A DNA stretch of 64,000 nucleotides from Ketogulonicigenium robustum. GTDB lineage: Bacteria; Pseudomonadota; Alphaproteobacteria; Rhodobacterales; Rhodobacteraceae. This document shows, piece by piece, positions 54,420-64,000 of the stretch; positions within the stretch are counted from its first letter, which is position 1, and every line of letters begins with the position of its first letter. The position numbers and the translations under genes are program-made. The notes below the pieces were generated by a model that was not told the DNA's origin, ran no database searches, and saw only the letters and a list, made by a program, of their open reading frames with translations. The stretch covers positions 1,303,501 to 1,367,500 of the forward strand of contig NZ_CP019937.1 of the NCBI RefSeq assembly GCF_002117445.1, written 5' to 3'.

Positions 54420-54875
54420 TCAGATCTTTTCGGCCTTTTTAACCCAACGCCCATCTTCTTGGGCGAAATAGCTGGCGGGGATCCCCTGCCCCGTCAGCGC
54501 CTTCCACTGCGCGCGGGCATGGTCCAGCGCCTGCATGTCGTTGCCGTCGAAAATCAAAACAGTGCGGGCCGTCGCCGCGCATTCGCTGGCGGTGGCGGTC
54601 GCCATGTCGATGCAAATCAAGCAATCGCAGGGCGGCAGGTCGTTCGCGGCTGTCAGCAGAACAGGCTGCAACGCATCGTGCGGGCCACCCGCCAGCCCAT
54701 GGGGCAAAAAGCCATCGTCGCGCCGCCACAGATCCAGATCCAGCGCGGCCAATCGCCCGACATCGGTGCCGCGCACCACCACCTGCCAGCCGCGATCCAG
54801 CGACCGGCCCAGCAGCACCGGCAGTGTCGCGACCACCGGCCCCTCGGTCAGGTGGAAGAACTGGATCTCAGCCAT
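54420..54875 (-). CDS. holC: DNA polymerase III chi subunit
   Basis: A 151-residue clamp-loader accessory subunit (QFFHLTEGPVVATLPVLLGR and WQVVVRGTD at the N-terminus; CDCLICIDMATATA in the middle; LIFDGNDMQALDHARAQWK near the C-terminus). Chi contacts single-strand binding protein and the psi subunit. The pepA-holC order, 10 bases apart, is a common bacterial arrangement. Confidence 0.92.
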   Translation of the reverse strand: MAEIQFFHLTEGPVVATLPVLLGRSLDRGWQVVVRGTDVGRLAALDLDLWRRDDGFLPHGLAGGPHDALQPVLLTAANDLPPCDCLICIDMATATASECAATARTVLIFDGNDMQALDHARAQWKALTGQGIPASYFAQEDGRWVKKAEKI

Positions 54876-54885
54876 TCGAAATGCC

Positions 54886-56361
54886 TCAGGACTTCTCGAA
54901 ATGCTCTTGGATCAGGCGGTTGATCAGCGCGACCCCCCAGCCCGTCGCGCCGCGCGGTGCCAGCCGCGAATCGCGCGAGAGCGACGCGACACCCGCGATA
55001 TCAACATGTGCCCACAGCGTGCCAGGCTGGACGAACCGCGACAGGAATCGCGCTGCGATGATCGCGCCGCCCTGCACTGCGCCTTTATTTTTCACATCGG
55101 CCACGTTTGATTTCAGGCTTTCGTCGAATGCGGGGGGCATCGGCATCGGCCACAGCCCCTCTGATTCGGTGCGCGATGCCCCCATCATGCGCGATGTCAG
55201 CGTGTCGTCATTGCAGAACAGCCCCGCATATTCGGCGCCCAGCGCAGCGATGATGTTGCCCGTCAGGGTGGCAAAGTCGATCATCACGGCGGGTTTGAAA
55301 CGTTGCTGCGCATACCACATCACGTCGGCCAGCAGCAGGCGCCCCTCTGCATCGGTCGAGATGATTTCGACCGTATCCCCCTTCATCGATGTGAACACAT
55401 CGCCCGGGCGATAGGCATTGCCGGCGGGCATGTTTTCGACCAGCCCGACGACGCCCACAACGTTCACCCGCGCGCGCCGCAGGGCCAGGGTGCGCATCAC
55501 GCCGCACACCAGCGCCGCGCCGCCCATGTCCATGGTCATATCTTCCATGCCGCCGGGGTTTTTCAAGCTAATCCCGCCGGTATCGAAAACGACGCCCTTG
55601 CCGATCAGCGCCAGCGGCGGTGCATCGCTGTCGGGTAGTCCCGTCCATTGCATGACGGCGACCTTGGTCGGGGTGACGCTGCCCTCGCCCACCGCCAGAA
55701 GCAGGTTCATGCCCAAGGCGCGCAGATCGTCTTCCTCCAGTATCTCGATTTTCAGGCCGAGATCAGCCATCCCAGCAATACGGCTGGCAAATTCGCTGGT
55801 GGTCAGGATGTTAGCAGGCTCGTTCACCAAGTCGCGAGTAAAGAAGACCCCCTCAGCTAGCGCTGCCAGCGGCGACGCGGCACGGGCGACAACTTCGGGG
55901 TGGCGCAAGTAAAACACGACCTGACCGCGCGCGGGGGCGGCCGCGGTTTTGTGGTCACCGAAGTGATAGCTGCGCAGCGCAAGCGCGTGGGCGACTTCCT
56001 CAATCCGCGCGTGGTGACCGGCGAAAATCGCCAAGCCACCCGGCGCCACATGGGCAGCCAGTGCAGCGCCAGCCGTGCGCGCTTCATCAACGCTGGGGCG
56101 CATCGGCAGGTTCACGATCAGCAGCTGTTCCGATGCGATCCCCGCTGGAAAGCCAAGGCTGAGAATGGTGCCCGGGCGCGAGGACGTCCAGCTTTCGCTG
56201 GCCAGCAAGCGCGACAGCGATTTGCGCGTTGCCGTGTCCAGTTTGCGCAACTGCAAATCCAGTTTACCTGCGGGGTCGATGATCAGGGCCAGACGTTGCC
56301 CTAGGGCAGCCAGTTCAATATTGGCGGAATCACGGAAATCGATCGGCAGCGGCGTGGTCAT
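54886..56361 (-). CDS. pepA: Leucyl aminopeptidase (M17)
   Basis: A 491-residue dizinc aminopeptidase. The C-terminal catalytic domain contains GKGVVFDTGGISLKNPGGME (metal and substrate ligands), VGLVENMPAGNAYRPGD and the signature STDAEGRLLLADVM. It removes N-terminal residues from peptides and in some bacteria also binds DNA. It is divergent from lptF across 150 bases. Confidence 0.96.
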   Translation of the reverse strand: MTTPLPIDFRDSANIELAALGQRLALIIDPAGKLDLQLRKLDTATRKSLSRLLASESWTSSRPGTILSLGFPAGIASEQLLIVNLPMRPSVDEARTAGAALAAHVAPGGLAIFAGHHARIEEVAHALALRSYHFGDHKTAAAPARGQVVFYLRHPEVVARAASPLAALAEGVFFTRDLVNEPANILTTSEFASRIAGMADLGLKIEILEEDDLRALGMNLLLAVGEGSVTPTKVAVMQWTGLPDSDAPPLALIGKGVVFDTGGISLKNPGGMEDMTMDMGGAALVCGVMRTLALRRARVNVVGVVGLVENMPAGNAYRPGDVFTSMKGDTVEIISTDAEGRLLLADVMWYAQQRFKPAVMIDFATLTGNIIAALGAEYAGLFCNDDTLTSRMMGASRTESEGLWPMPMPPAFDESLKSNVADVKNKGAVQGGAIIAARFLSRFVQPGTLWAHVDIAGVASLSRDSRLAPRGATGWGVALINRLIQEHFEKS

Positions 56362-56511
56362 ATCGGGCCTTTCAGTCGAACTTTTCAGGGCGATGGCAAT
56401 GGCTTGTTGGCATAAAGCTACCCGTAAGCGCGCCTGAAAACCAGATACCAGTTCAAACGGACACAGCGATCAGTTATCCAACACAAAGAACCCGCACGAA
56501 GGAGAAGGCCA

Positions 56512-57651
56512 TTGGGACGTTTCGACAGATATCTTCTGTCGCAGCTGATGACGCTGTTTGGCTTTTTCTCGCTCGTGCTGATCATGGTCTATTGGGTCAA
56601 CCGCGCGGTGGTGCTGTTCGACCAGCTGATCGCAGACGGCCAAGGTGTGTGGGTTTTTGTTGAATTTACTGCCCTATCGCTGCCCGCCATCATGAAACTG
56701 GTGCTGCCGCTGTCGGCCTTCGTCGCCAGCGTCTATGTCGCCAACCGCATGAGTGGCGAATCCGAACTCGTGGTCGTGCAGGCGACGGGGTTTTCGCCGT
56801 GGCGCTTGGCGCGGCCGGTGCTGGTCTTTGGCCTGATGGTCATGGGTCTGGTGCAAGTTCTGGCCCATGAACTGGTTCCGTTATCGAACCAGCGCCTTGC
56901 CTTCCGGCAGCTTGAGGTCGCCCAAAGCGCCACCGCCCGCCTGCTGCAAGAGGGGGAATTCACGACGCCCGTCACGGGCCTCACCCTCTATGTCCGCAAG
57001 ATCGACCCCGGCGGCGAGATGCACGACCTGTTCCTGTCGGATACCCTCGCCACCACCTTGGATACCGTTTACACGGCCACCCGCGCCTATCTGATCAGCA
57101 CGAACGGCATCCCCCAACTGGTCATGCTTGACGGAACGGCGCAAAGCCTGTCGCGCGCGACGGGGCGGATGACGGTGACGTCTTTTTCTAACTTCACCTA
57201 CGACATCAGCACATTGATGCCAGGCGGCGGGCCACTTGCGCCCAGCTTGCGCAGCACCACCACGCTGCAGCTACTGCACCCCTCGGATGAACTGCGGGCC
57301 CTTTACGACGACAATGCCATCTGGGCCGAGATCCACGACCGCGCGAGCGAGCCGATGCTAGGGCTGATTGGGGCGCTGATGGGCTTTGCCACGCTGCTTC
57401 TGGGCGGGTTTAGCCGGTTCGGGCTGACGCGGCAAATCGCAGGGGCTGTCGGGCTAGTGATTCTGATCAAAGGGATCGAATCCGTTGGAACGGGCGCTGT
57501 GCGGTCGGATGGCGCGCTTTGGCCGCTGTTGTATCTGCCGTTGGTCTGCGGCTTGGCCATTACCGCGCTGCTGCTGACGCTGGCCGGGCGCCCGGGCCTA
57601 TTGCGCCGCATTAAAAGCACCCTCACCCCGTGGCGGAGGGCCGCACAATGA
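56512..57651 (+). CDS. lptF: LPS export ABC transporter permease LptF
   Basis: A 379-residue YjgP/YjgQ permease with three N-terminal and three C-terminal helices flanking a periplasmic beta-jellyroll (about 130-260). Family blocks are YLLSQLMTLFGFFSLVLIMV, LPLSAFVASVYVANRMSGESE and ATGFSPWRLARPV. With LptG and LptB it extracts LPS from the inner membrane. The start is a TTG at 56512, chosen because AAGGAG lies about seven bases upstream and no ATG fits. It overlaps lptG by four bases. Confidence 0.95.
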   Translation: MGRFDRYLLSQLMTLFGFFSLVLIMVYWVNRAVVLFDQLIADGQGVWVFVEFTALSLPAIMKLVLPLSAFVASVYVANRMSGESELVVVQATGFSPWRLARPVLVFGLMVMGLVQVLAHELVPLSNQRLAFRQLEVAQSATARLLQEGEFTTPVTGLTLYVRKIDPGGEMHDLFLSDTLATTLDTVYTATRAYLISTNGIPQLVMLDGTAQSLSRATGRMTVTSFSNFTYDISTLMPGGGPLAPSLRSTTTLQLLHPSDELRALYDDNAIWAEIHDRASEPMLGLIGALMGFATLLLGGFSRFGLTRQIAGAVGLVILIKGIESVGTGAVRSDGALWPLLYLPLVCGLAITALLLTLAGRPGLLRRIKSTLTPWRRAAQ

Positions 57652-58739
57652 TCCTGCACCGTTATTTTGCGTGGCGCTACCTGAAGGCATTTCTAAGCAC
57701 CGCGGCCGGTTTCTTTCTGATGCTGATGATGATCGAATTGGTCGAGCAATTGCGCAGGTTCGGCGGTCAGCTTGATTTCGGGGCGATCATGCAGCTGACG
57801 CTGCTGAATGTGCCGGGGACATTCTACACCGTGCTTCCGCTGGTCGTGGTAATCTCCGCGTTGATGCTGTTTTTGGGGCTGGCCCGTTCGTCAGAAATGG
57901 TTGTCACGCGCGCGGCGGGCCGGTCTGCCATCATCGCGCTGGTATCGCCGGTGGTCGTGGTGTTTCTGATGGGGATGCTGGCGGTGATGGGGATGAACCC
58001 GATCGTTGCGGCAACCAGCCGGCAGTATGATGCGCGTATCGCAACGCTGACTGGCGGCGGTCAGGTGCTGCAGTTCAGCAATGGCGCCATCTGGCTGCGC
58101 GAAGGCGACGCCGACGGCCAAAGCGTGATCCGTGCCGGGGCCAGCGACACAGATGGCACGACGTTCCGCGACGTGACGATGATCTCGTTCGACCCGCAGG
58201 GCCACCCCTATCGACGCATCGCCGCATTGGATGCGACATTGGATAGCAGCGGCTGGCTGTTTCATGGCGTCAAGGTTTGGCCGCTGGGGCCCGACATCAA
58301 TTCCGAAGCAGCGTCCGAAGTCTCGGATATGCTGCGTATCCCCTCCAGCCTGACCGCCGATCAGATTCGCGACAGCTTCGGCAGCCCGTCCAGCATATCG
58401 GTGTGGGAGCTTCCCACCTTCATCGCACGGATGGAGGCTTCGGGCTTCGCAGCGCGCCGCCATGTAGTTCATTTGCAAAGCGAATTGGCGCAGCCCGCAT
58501 TTTTGGTCGCCATGATGCTGATCGCCGCCGTCTTCACTTTGCGCCATCAGCGCGGCGGGCACACCGGCATAATGGTGCTATTTGCAGTGCTGATCAGTTT
58601 TTCGCTTTATTTCGTCCGCAACCTCGCGCAGATCCTAGGCGAGAACGGGCAGATACCGCCGGTTATGGCAGCATGGGTCACCCCATTGGCCGCCATTGCG
58701 CTGGGGGTTGGCCTTTTGCTGCATCTGGAGGACGGCTGA
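57648..58739 (+). CDS. lptG: LPS export ABC transporter permease LptG
   Basis: A 363-residue partner of LptF with the same topology (RYFAWRYLKAFLSTAAGFF, then ISALMLFLGLARSSEMVVTRAAG split as ISALMLFLGLARSSE and MVVTRAAG). ATG 57648 overlaps the lptF stop (ATGA). It ends 3 bases before lptD. Confidence 0.95.
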   Translation: MILHRYFAWRYLKAFLSTAAGFFLMLMMIELVEQLRRFGGQLDFGAIMQLTLLNVPGTFYTVLPLVVVISALMLFLGLARSSEMVVTRAAGRSAIIALVSPVVVVFLMGMLAVMGMNPIVAATSRQYDARIATLTGGGQVLQFSNGAIWLREGDADGQSVIRAGASDTDGTTFRDVTMISFDPQGHPYRRIAALDATLDSSGWLFHGVKVWPLGPDINSEAASEVSDMLRIPSSLTADQIRDSFGSPSSISVWELPTFIARMEASGFAARRHVVHLQSELAQPAFLVAMMLIAAVFTLRHQRGGHTGIMVLFAVLISFSLYFVRNLAQILGENGQIPPVMAAWVTPLAAIALGVGLLLHLEDG

Positions 58740-58742
58740 CAT

Positions 58743-60908
58743 ATGGCCCCGACATATTTGGACCGTAAGTCACACCCCCTGCGCAGCTTGCTGGCGGCAC
58801 TGCTGGTCAGCAGCAGCATGGTATTGTCGGGCGGCGCAGCTGTTGCCCAGCAACAGGCTGACCAACCTACGCTTTTGGCCGACCAGATCGTCATCGATGA
58901 TGAAGGGCGTCTGGTTGCAACGGGCCACGTGCAGGTATTCCACCAAGGCACCGCCCTGACCGCGTCCGAGGTTATTTACGACCGAGATAGTGACGCGCTG
59001 ACCCTGTCGGGCCCGATCCTGATCCAACGGCCCGATGGCACCGTGATTTCGGCCGAGGCTGGGCAGCTTGACCAGGAGTTGCGCGGCGGCCTGTTGCAAG
59101 GCGCGCGGATGGTGCTGGACCAACAATTGCAACTGGCCGCTAACGAGGTGCGCCAAAGCCCGAACGGCGTGACCCGCCTGACGCGCGTTGCGGCGACATC
59201 CTGTCAGGTCTGCGGCACCAGCACCCCGCTGTGGCAGATCCGCGCCGCCCGCGTTACCCACGATACCGAGAGCCAACAGATCTGGTTTGAAAACGCGGTG
59301 CTGATGGTGCGCGACGTGCCCATCGCTTGGCTGCCCGCGCTGCGCGTTCCCGCACCAGGTGTAGCCCGCGCGCGGGGTTTTCTGGCACCGGGCTTGGTGA
59401 CATCGACCTCCTTGGGCGCCGGTGTGCGGTTGCCGTATTTCCTGCCCATCGGGGATTCGCGCGATGTTACGCTGACGCCCTATCTGGCCGCGAACGGCAA
59501 AGCCCTGCAGGCTGACTATCGACAAGCGTTCTCGTTCGGGCGGCTGCGGGTGAACACGTTGGTCGGACGCGATGAAATCCTTCCCGACGATTTGCGGTAC
59601 TATATCGACGCGGCGGGCGATTTCCGCATCTCGCCCGGCACGACGATGCATCTGCAACTGCAGCAAATTTCGGACACGGCAGTAATGAATAACTATGGTT
59701 ATTCCTATGCCGACCGCCTGCAAACGGGTGCCGAGGTTCTGCGCATCAACAACAACATCCTGTCGACCTTCGGCTTCTGGGGTTACCGGTCGCTGCGCGG
59801 CAGCGAGACTAACCGCTCGCTACCGCCCTATCTGGCCTTTGGCCGCTGGGAACAGGACGTAACCCTTCCCTATGTGGGCGGGCGCCTGACCTATGGCGCG
59901 GAATACGCGGGCCTGTGGCGCACCGACGATACGCCAGGGCCGCTGGGCCGTGATGTCAGCCGCCTTTCGACCTTTGCCGAATGGTCGCGCAACTGGACCC
60001 TGCCCATGGGCCTGCGCCTGCGAACCGAAGCCGCGAGCTACGTGCTAGCCTACGGTATAAACGACGACCCCGCGTATTACGACCAAGCCGTTCGCGTGCA
60101 ACCCTCCATCGCCACGACGCTGTCATGGCCGCTGATGCGGCGTGAAAGCGGGGGACGCACCCAGTATTTGGAACCTATCATCTCGATCGGCTGGGCCGAC
60201 GGCTATGGCCGCAATGTCCCGAACGAGGATTCGCCCATTGTCGAGCTGGACACCGCGAACATGTTCGCTTTGCAGCGCTACCCCGGGCAGGACGCGGTAG
60301 AATCGGGCGCGCGGATGGGCATCGGGCTGCGGTGGGGCTTCGTCGATCCATCTGGTTGGGCTGGCGGGCTTACCGTCGGGCGCATTCTGCGGCAGGATTT
60401 TGCCGATTCCAGCCCGATCAGCTCGGGCACGGCCGAGCGTGCGAACGACCTGCTGCTTGAGGCCGAACTGGTCTCGCCGGCGGGGTTCAGTCTGGATGCC
60501 CGCACATTGATCAATGACAAGCTGGACGGCTTCGGTAAGTCGGAATTGCGGCTGAATTGGTATCATTCCAACTACAACCTGACCGCAGCCTTCATCAACC
60601 TGCCCGAAGAGCCATGGGAAGACCGACCGCGCAAAATAACCGAACTCACCCTCGGCGGCGCCTATAGGTTCAATGACACATGGCGCGTGTCCAGCGATCT
60701 GCGTTACGATTTTGCGGCAAGCCAGATCATGCGAAACGGATTTTCGATGCAGTGGCAGAACGAATGCGTTGTTGTAGACCTTTCGGTCTCGCGTCGCTAC
60801 ACATCAGCGTTGTATGTCGAACCTGCGACCGAATTCGGTCTGTCGGTGAACCTTACCGGTTTTTCGGTGGGGGGCGTCCGTCGGGCCAGCTCGGCTTGCG
60901 GCACATGA
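58743..60908 (+). CDS. lptD: LPS-assembly outer-membrane protein LptD
   Basis: A 721-residue outer-membrane beta-barrel with a signal peptide ending AAVAQQ near residue 36 and an N-terminal OstA/LptA-like jellyroll (LLADQIVIDDEGRLVATGHV). The LptD barrel follows (FLAPGLVTSTSLGAGVRLPY, then YLAFGRWEQDVTLPY) with the cysteine pair CQVCGTS (about 157) and a C-terminal Cys for disulfide formation. It inserts LPS into the outer leaflet with LptE. It is shorter than gammaproteobacterial LptD, as is usual in this group. Confidence 0.94.
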   Translation: MAPTYLDRKSHPLRSLLAALLVSSSMVLSGGAAVAQQQADQPTLLADQIVIDDEGRLVATGHVQVFHQGTALTASEVIYDRDSDALTLSGPILIQRPDGTVISAEAGQLDQELRGGLLQGARMVLDQQLQLAANEVRQSPNGVTRLTRVAATSCQVCGTSTPLWQIRAARVTHDTESQQIWFENAVLMVRDVPIAWLPALRVPAPGVARARGFLAPGLVTSTSLGAGVRLPYFLPIGDSRDVTLTPYLAANGKALQADYRQAFSFGRLRVNTLVGRDEILPDDLRYYIDAAGDFRISPGTTMHLQLQQISDTAVMNNYGYSYADRLQTGAEVLRINNNILSTFGFWGYRSLRGSETNRSLPPYLAFGRWEQDVTLPYVGGRLTYGAEYAGLWRTDDTPGPLGRDVSRLSTFAEWSRNWTLPMGLRLRTEAASYVLAYGINDDPAYYDQAVRVQPSIATTLSWPLMRRESGGRTQYLEPIISIGWADGYGRNVPNEDSPIVELDTANMFALQRYPGQDAVESGARMGIGLRWGFVDPSGWAGGLTVGRILRQDFADSSPISSGTAERANDLLLEAELVSPAGFSLDARTLINDKLDGFGKSELRLNWYHSNYNLTAAFINLPEEPWEDRPRKITELTLGGAYRFNDTWRVSSDLRYDFAASQIMRNGFSMQWQNECVVVDLSVSRRYTSALYVEPATEFGLSVNLTGFSVGGVRRASSACGT

Positions 60909-60930
60909 CTGAACCGGCAGGAGAAGGCCA

Positions 60931-62166
60931 ATGACCCAGATGCCCGAAACCAAAGCGCGCGGCGCGGCCCGCCACATGCGGCTGGTCGGCGCGCCACTGC
61001 TGGCGGTGATGCTGATGACGGCGGCCATGCCCGCCGCAGCGCAGGGGTTGTTCTCGCCGGCGATCACGGTGGACGACCGTGCCATCACGCGATTTGAAAT
61101 CGACCAGCGCGCAAAGCTGCTGTCGTTCTTCAACACCCCCGGCGATCTGCAAACGGTCGCGCGCAACCAGTTGGTCGACGACGCGCTGCGTCAAGCCGAA
61201 ATGACCCGCTACAACCTCAGCCTGACGGACGAGCAGTATCAGGCCGCGCTGAACGAATTTGCCGGACGCGCCAACCTGACCAGCACCCAACTGGCGACGA
61301 CGCTGCGCGAACAAGGCATCGATCCGGCGGCGCTGCGCGATTACCTGCGTGTCAACGTCTTGTGGCGTGATTATATCCGCGCGCGGTTCAACACCCGCGT
61401 CACGATCACCGATGCAGACATCGACGATTATATCGCCCGAACGACCACGGCCAGCCAAGGCATGCAGGTGCTTTTGTCCGAGGCGATCCTGCCCCTGATC
61501 CCCGGGCAAGAGGATCAAATCCGACAGATCGCAACGCAAATCTCGCAGATCAGCTCTGTGCAGGCGTTCTCGGATGCGGCGCGGCAGTATTCCGTCGTGC
61601 CCTCGCGCGAACAGGGCGGCCAGATGGACTGGGTGCCGCTGTCTAACTTCCCTGCCGGGTTGCAAAACCTGCTGCGTAGCCTGCGCGAGGGTGAAGTAAC
61701 CAGCCCGCTTTACGTTGAAGGCGCCGTTGCCCTGCTGCAGCTGCGCGGCCTGCGCGAAGGGCCGGTCAGCGCCCCGCGCATTGCATCGATCGAATATGCG
61801 ACCTTGCGCGTCGCCAGCACAGACGAGGCCGCCCGCCTGCAAGGCCGCATCGCGGTGTGTGACGACATGTACACCTACGCGCAGGGCGAAAGCGCGGCCA
61901 GCGTTGTGCGGCAGACCCTGCCGCCCGCCAATGTCCCGACAGATATCGGCGTGTTGCTAAGCAGCCTGAACCCCGGCAATAGCCTGATCACGCCCGCCGC
62001 AGATGGCAGCGCGACCATCGTCATGCTGTGCGCCCGCACGCCCGAAGCCCCCGCCACCCTGACACGCGATGTCGCCAGCAACATGCTGCGCGGCGAGCGT
62101 TTGGAAAGCTACGGCGACGGCCTGATTGCCCAGCTGCGCGCGAATGCGGTGATCCGCGGACTATGA
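60931..62166 (+). CDS. surA: Periplasmic peptidyl-prolyl isomerase SurA
   Basis: A 411-residue chaperone with signal sequence ending MPAAAQG (about residue 38), a SurA N-terminal helical region and one parvulin domain (about 165-270, VLLSEAILPLIPGQEDQ, then AARQYSVVPSREQGGQMDWV). It helps fold outer-membrane proteins such as LptD, encoded just upstream. Its stop overlaps the pdxA start (ATGA). Confidence 0.92.
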   Translation: MTQMPETKARGAARHMRLVGAPLLAVMLMTAAMPAAAQGLFSPAITVDDRAITRFEIDQRAKLLSFFNTPGDLQTVARNQLVDDALRQAEMTRYNLSLTDEQYQAALNEFAGRANLTSTQLATTLREQGIDPAALRDYLRVNVLWRDYIRARFNTRVTITDADIDDYIARTTTASQGMQVLLSEAILPLIPGQEDQIRQIATQISQISSVQAFSDAARQYSVVPSREQGGQMDWVPLSNFPAGLQNLLRSLREGEVTSPLYVEGAVALLQLRGLREGPVSAPRIASIEYATLRVASTDEAARLQGRIAVCDDMYTYAQGESAASVVRQTLPPANVPTDIGVLLSSLNPGNSLITPAADGSATIVMLCARTPEAPATLTRDVASNMLRGERLESYGDGLIAQLRANAVIRGL

Positions 62167-63122
62167 CCATTGCGATCACTTGCGGCGAGCCCGCCGGTAT
62201 TGGCCCCGAAATCGCCGTAAAGGCGTTTTCGGCGCTGCGCGGCGAGCTGCCGGTGCTGTGGATTGGCGATCCTCGCCACCTGCCAAACGGGACGGATTTC
62301 GTCGTCGTTGATGACCCTACCGGCCCGATCCCGACCGATCGCTTTCCCGTGCTGGCGCAGAACTACGGCCCCGCGCCGCGACCCGGTGTTGCCGATCCGG
62401 CGCTGGCGCATGGCGTAATCGCCGCGATTGAAACGGGCAGCCAGCTTGCCCTGCGAGGCGTGATCGACGGCATCTGCACTGCGCCAATCCACAAAGCCGC
62501 GTTGGTGAAGGGCGCAGGTTTCCCCTACCCCGGACATACCGAATTTCTGGCGGCCCTCGGTGGGGTCGATCAGGTTGTAATGATGCTGGCCTGCGATGCC
62601 CTGCGCGTCGTGCCGGTGACAATCCACATCGCCATCACCGATGTTCCGCGCCGCCTGACGCCCGAACTGCTGGCACAAACCCTGCGGATCACCCACGCGG
62701 GGCTACAGCGCGATTTCGGGCTGGCGGAACCCCGCATTGCCGTGGCCGGCCTGAACCCCCACGCCGGTGAAGAAGGCCTAATGGGGCACGAGGAGATCGA
62801 CATGATCCGCCCTGTGCTGGACGAGTTGCGCGGCGAGGGCTTGAACCTGATCGGCCCGCTGCCCGCAGACACGATGTTCCACGCGGGCGCGCGGCGCGGC
62901 TATGATGTCGCCGTTTGCATGTACCACGACCAAGCGCTGATCCCCATCAAGACGCTGGATTTTGCAGGCGGCGTGAATGTCACGCTGGGCCTGCCGTTCA
63001 TTCGCACATCGCCAGACCATGGCACGGCCTTTGATATCGCCGGAAAAGGCATGGCCGACCCGTCGTCAATGATTGCAGCCCTGCGCATGGCGGCGCAAAT
63101 GGCGGCAGCACGAAAGGTTTAG
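62163..63122 (+). CDS. pdxA: 4-hydroxythreonine-4-phosphate dehydrogenase
   Basis: A 319-residue NAD-dependent enzyme of pyridoxal-phosphate synthesis. MTIAITCGEPAGIGPEIAVK, the metal/substrate motif TAPIHKAAL, GHTEFLA, NPHAGEEGLMGHEE and MYHDQALIPIK are all present. ATG 62163 overlaps the surA stop; upstream in-frame starts would lie in surA. The surA-pdxA-rsmA order is widely conserved. Confidence 0.97.
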   Translation: MTIAITCGEPAGIGPEIAVKAFSALRGELPVLWIGDPRHLPNGTDFVVVDDPTGPIPTDRFPVLAQNYGPAPRPGVADPALAHGVIAAIETGSQLALRGVIDGICTAPIHKAALVKGAGFPYPGHTEFLAALGGVDQVVMMLACDALRVVPVTIHIAITDVPRRLTPELLAQTLRITHAGLQRDFGLAEPRIAVAGLNPHAGEEGLMGHEEIDMIRPVLDELRGEGLNLIGPLPADTMFHAGARRGYDVAVCMYHDQALIPIKTLDFAGGVNVTLGLPFIRTSPDHGTAFDIAGKGMADPSSMIAALRMAAQMAAARKV

Positions 63123-63125
63123 CCG

Positions 63126-63968
63126 ATGGCCGCAATCGATTCCCTCCCTCCGCTGCGCGACGTAATCGCAACGCATGAACTGTCGGCTAAAAAGGCGTTG
63201 GGGCAGAACTTTCTGCTGGACCTGAACCTGACGGCGAAAATCGCGCGGCAGGCTGGCAATCTTGCCGGATCGGACGTGCTGGAAATTGGCCCCGGCCCCG
63301 GCGGCCTGACGCGCGGCCTGCTGGCCGAGGGCGCACGCCGCGTGCTTTCGATTGAAAAGGACGACCGCTGCCTGCCTGTGCTGGATGAAATCGCCGCAGC
63401 CTATCCCGGTCGTTTCAGCTACATCCACGGCGATGCCCTGCAGGTCGACCCGCTGGCCCACCTGACGCCGCCCATCCGCGTCGCGGCCAACCTGCCCTAC
63501 AACATCGGAACCGAACTACTGATCCGCTGGCTGACGCCGCCTCAGTGGCCCCCATTCTGGGAAAGCCTGACTCTGATGTTCCAGCGCGAAGTGGCCGAGA
63601 GGATCACAGCAAAACCCGGCACAAACCATTACGGGCGCCTTGCGATCTTGGCGCAGTGGCGTGCGGATGCGAAAATCGTAATGGACCTTCCCCCGCAGGC
63701 CTTCACGCCGCCGCCCAAAGTGTCGTCAGCCGTCGTCCACCTGACGGCCCTGCCAGAACCGCGCTATCCCGCCGACCTGAAAGTGCTGGAGCGTGTCACC
63801 GCAGCCGCTTTCGGGCAACGCCGCAAAATGTTGCGCGCATCCCTTAAAAGCCTGTCGCCGCAGATCGAAGACATCCTGAACGCGGTTGGCATTCCGCCGA
63901 CGGAACGCGCTGAACAGGTGGATATTGAGCACTTCTGTGCGTTGGCCCGCGCCCTCGCGACTGCATAA
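63126..63968 (+). CDS. rsmA: 16S rRNA (adenine1518/1519-N6) dimethyltransferase
   Basis: A 280-residue SAM-dependent methyltransferase (KsgA). [14 protein letters not shown] opens the protein, motif I is [15 protein letters not shown], motif IV is [15 protein letters not shown], and [13 protein letters not shown] lies in the C-terminal half. It dimethylates two adenosines near the 3' end of 16S rRNA. It is the last gene of the operon and has a terminator 3 bases after the stop. Confidence 0.98.
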   Translation: MAAIDSLPPLRDVIATHELSAKKALGQNFLLDLNLTAKIARQAGNLAGSDVLEIGPGPGGLTRGLLAEGARRVLSIEKDDRCLPVLDEIAAAYPGRFSYIHGDALQVDPLAHLTPPIRVAANLPYNIGTELLIRWLTPPQWPPFWESLTLMFQREVAERITAKPGTNHYGRLAILAQWRADAKIVMDLPPQAFTPPPKVSSAVVHLTALPEPRYPADLKVLERVTAAAFGQRRKMLRASLKSLSPQIEDILNAVGIPPTERAEQVDIEHFCALARALATA

Positions 63969-63971
63969 AAA

Positions 63972-63995
63972 AACCGGCCCTAAGGCCGGTTTTTC
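63972..63995 (+). terminator. Rho-independent terminator after rsmA
   Basis: AACCGGCC (63972-63979) pairs with GGCCGGTT (63984-63991) around CTAA, followed by TTTC. It ends the lptFGD-surA-pdxA-rsmA transcript. Confidence 0.9.
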
Positions 63996-64000
63996 ATTAC

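Overview
The window looks like chromosome of a GC-rich alphaproteobacterium, most likely the Rhodobacterales (Rhodobacteraceae/Paracoccaceae group). The signs are a circularly permuted two-piece tmRNA gene beside an alpha-type SspB; fumC followed by a DUF4169 gene and a ribbon-helix-helix gene; a zwf-pgl-pgi operon; an lptF-lptG-lptD-surA-pdxA-rsmA operon; and the overall codon usage. Genes are packed tightly, with many 1-4 base stop/start overlaps. I saw no insertion sequence, prophage, CRISPR array, rRNA or convincing tRNA gene.

Layout. 1-5.2 kb: the start of a D-amino-acid dehydrogenase gene (cut by the window edge) is divergent from gcvT-gcvH-gcvP, which a tandem glycine riboswitch controls. 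5.7-7.7 kb: an LpxH-like phosphoesterase and a GT21 glycosyltransferase (envelope glycolipids). 7.8-12.1 kb: an Lrp/AsnC regulator and a complete sulfate ABC transporter (cysA, sbp, cysT, cysW). 12.1-17.7 kb, minus strand: cfa, a Nudix hydrolase, cysK and a large MscS-type channel. 18-21.8 kb: an orphan periplasmic binding protein, ssrA (tmRNA), sspB, fumC and two small genes. 21.8-28.1 kb, minus strand: zwf-pgl-pgi followed without a gap by a membrane alpha/beta hydrolase and a cytochrome P450. 28.3-38.4 kb: housekeeping and accessory genes (HNH nuclease, esterase, AlkA-type glycosylase, efp/epmA, ndk, ABC-F ATPase, an MHYT-PAS-GGDEF-EAL protein, MarC, an aspartic protease).

38.4-53.4 kb is the accessory part and the most interesting. 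It holds an NMT1/THI5-type ABC importer, BtpA-like protein, SDR, FGGY kinase, HAD phosphatase, two cytosine-deaminase-like amidohydrolases, a gamma-glutamyltransferase-like Ntn hydrolase, a DeoR regulator, and an oxidative operon (questin-oxidase family protein, FAD/NAD(P) monooxygenase, PNPOx-like flavoprotein). Read together, it looks like an uptake and breakdown pathway for a nitrogen-containing compound that carries a sugar or polyol. The substrate cannot be read from sequence. The island abuts an FMN riboswitch and riboflavin synthase, so a ribityl-flavin-like substrate is one speculative possibility.

53.5-64 kb: FMN riboswitch-ribE, pepA-holC (minus strand), then the envelope-biogenesis operon lptF-lptG-lptD-surA-pdxA-rsmA, ending in a clear terminator at the window edge.
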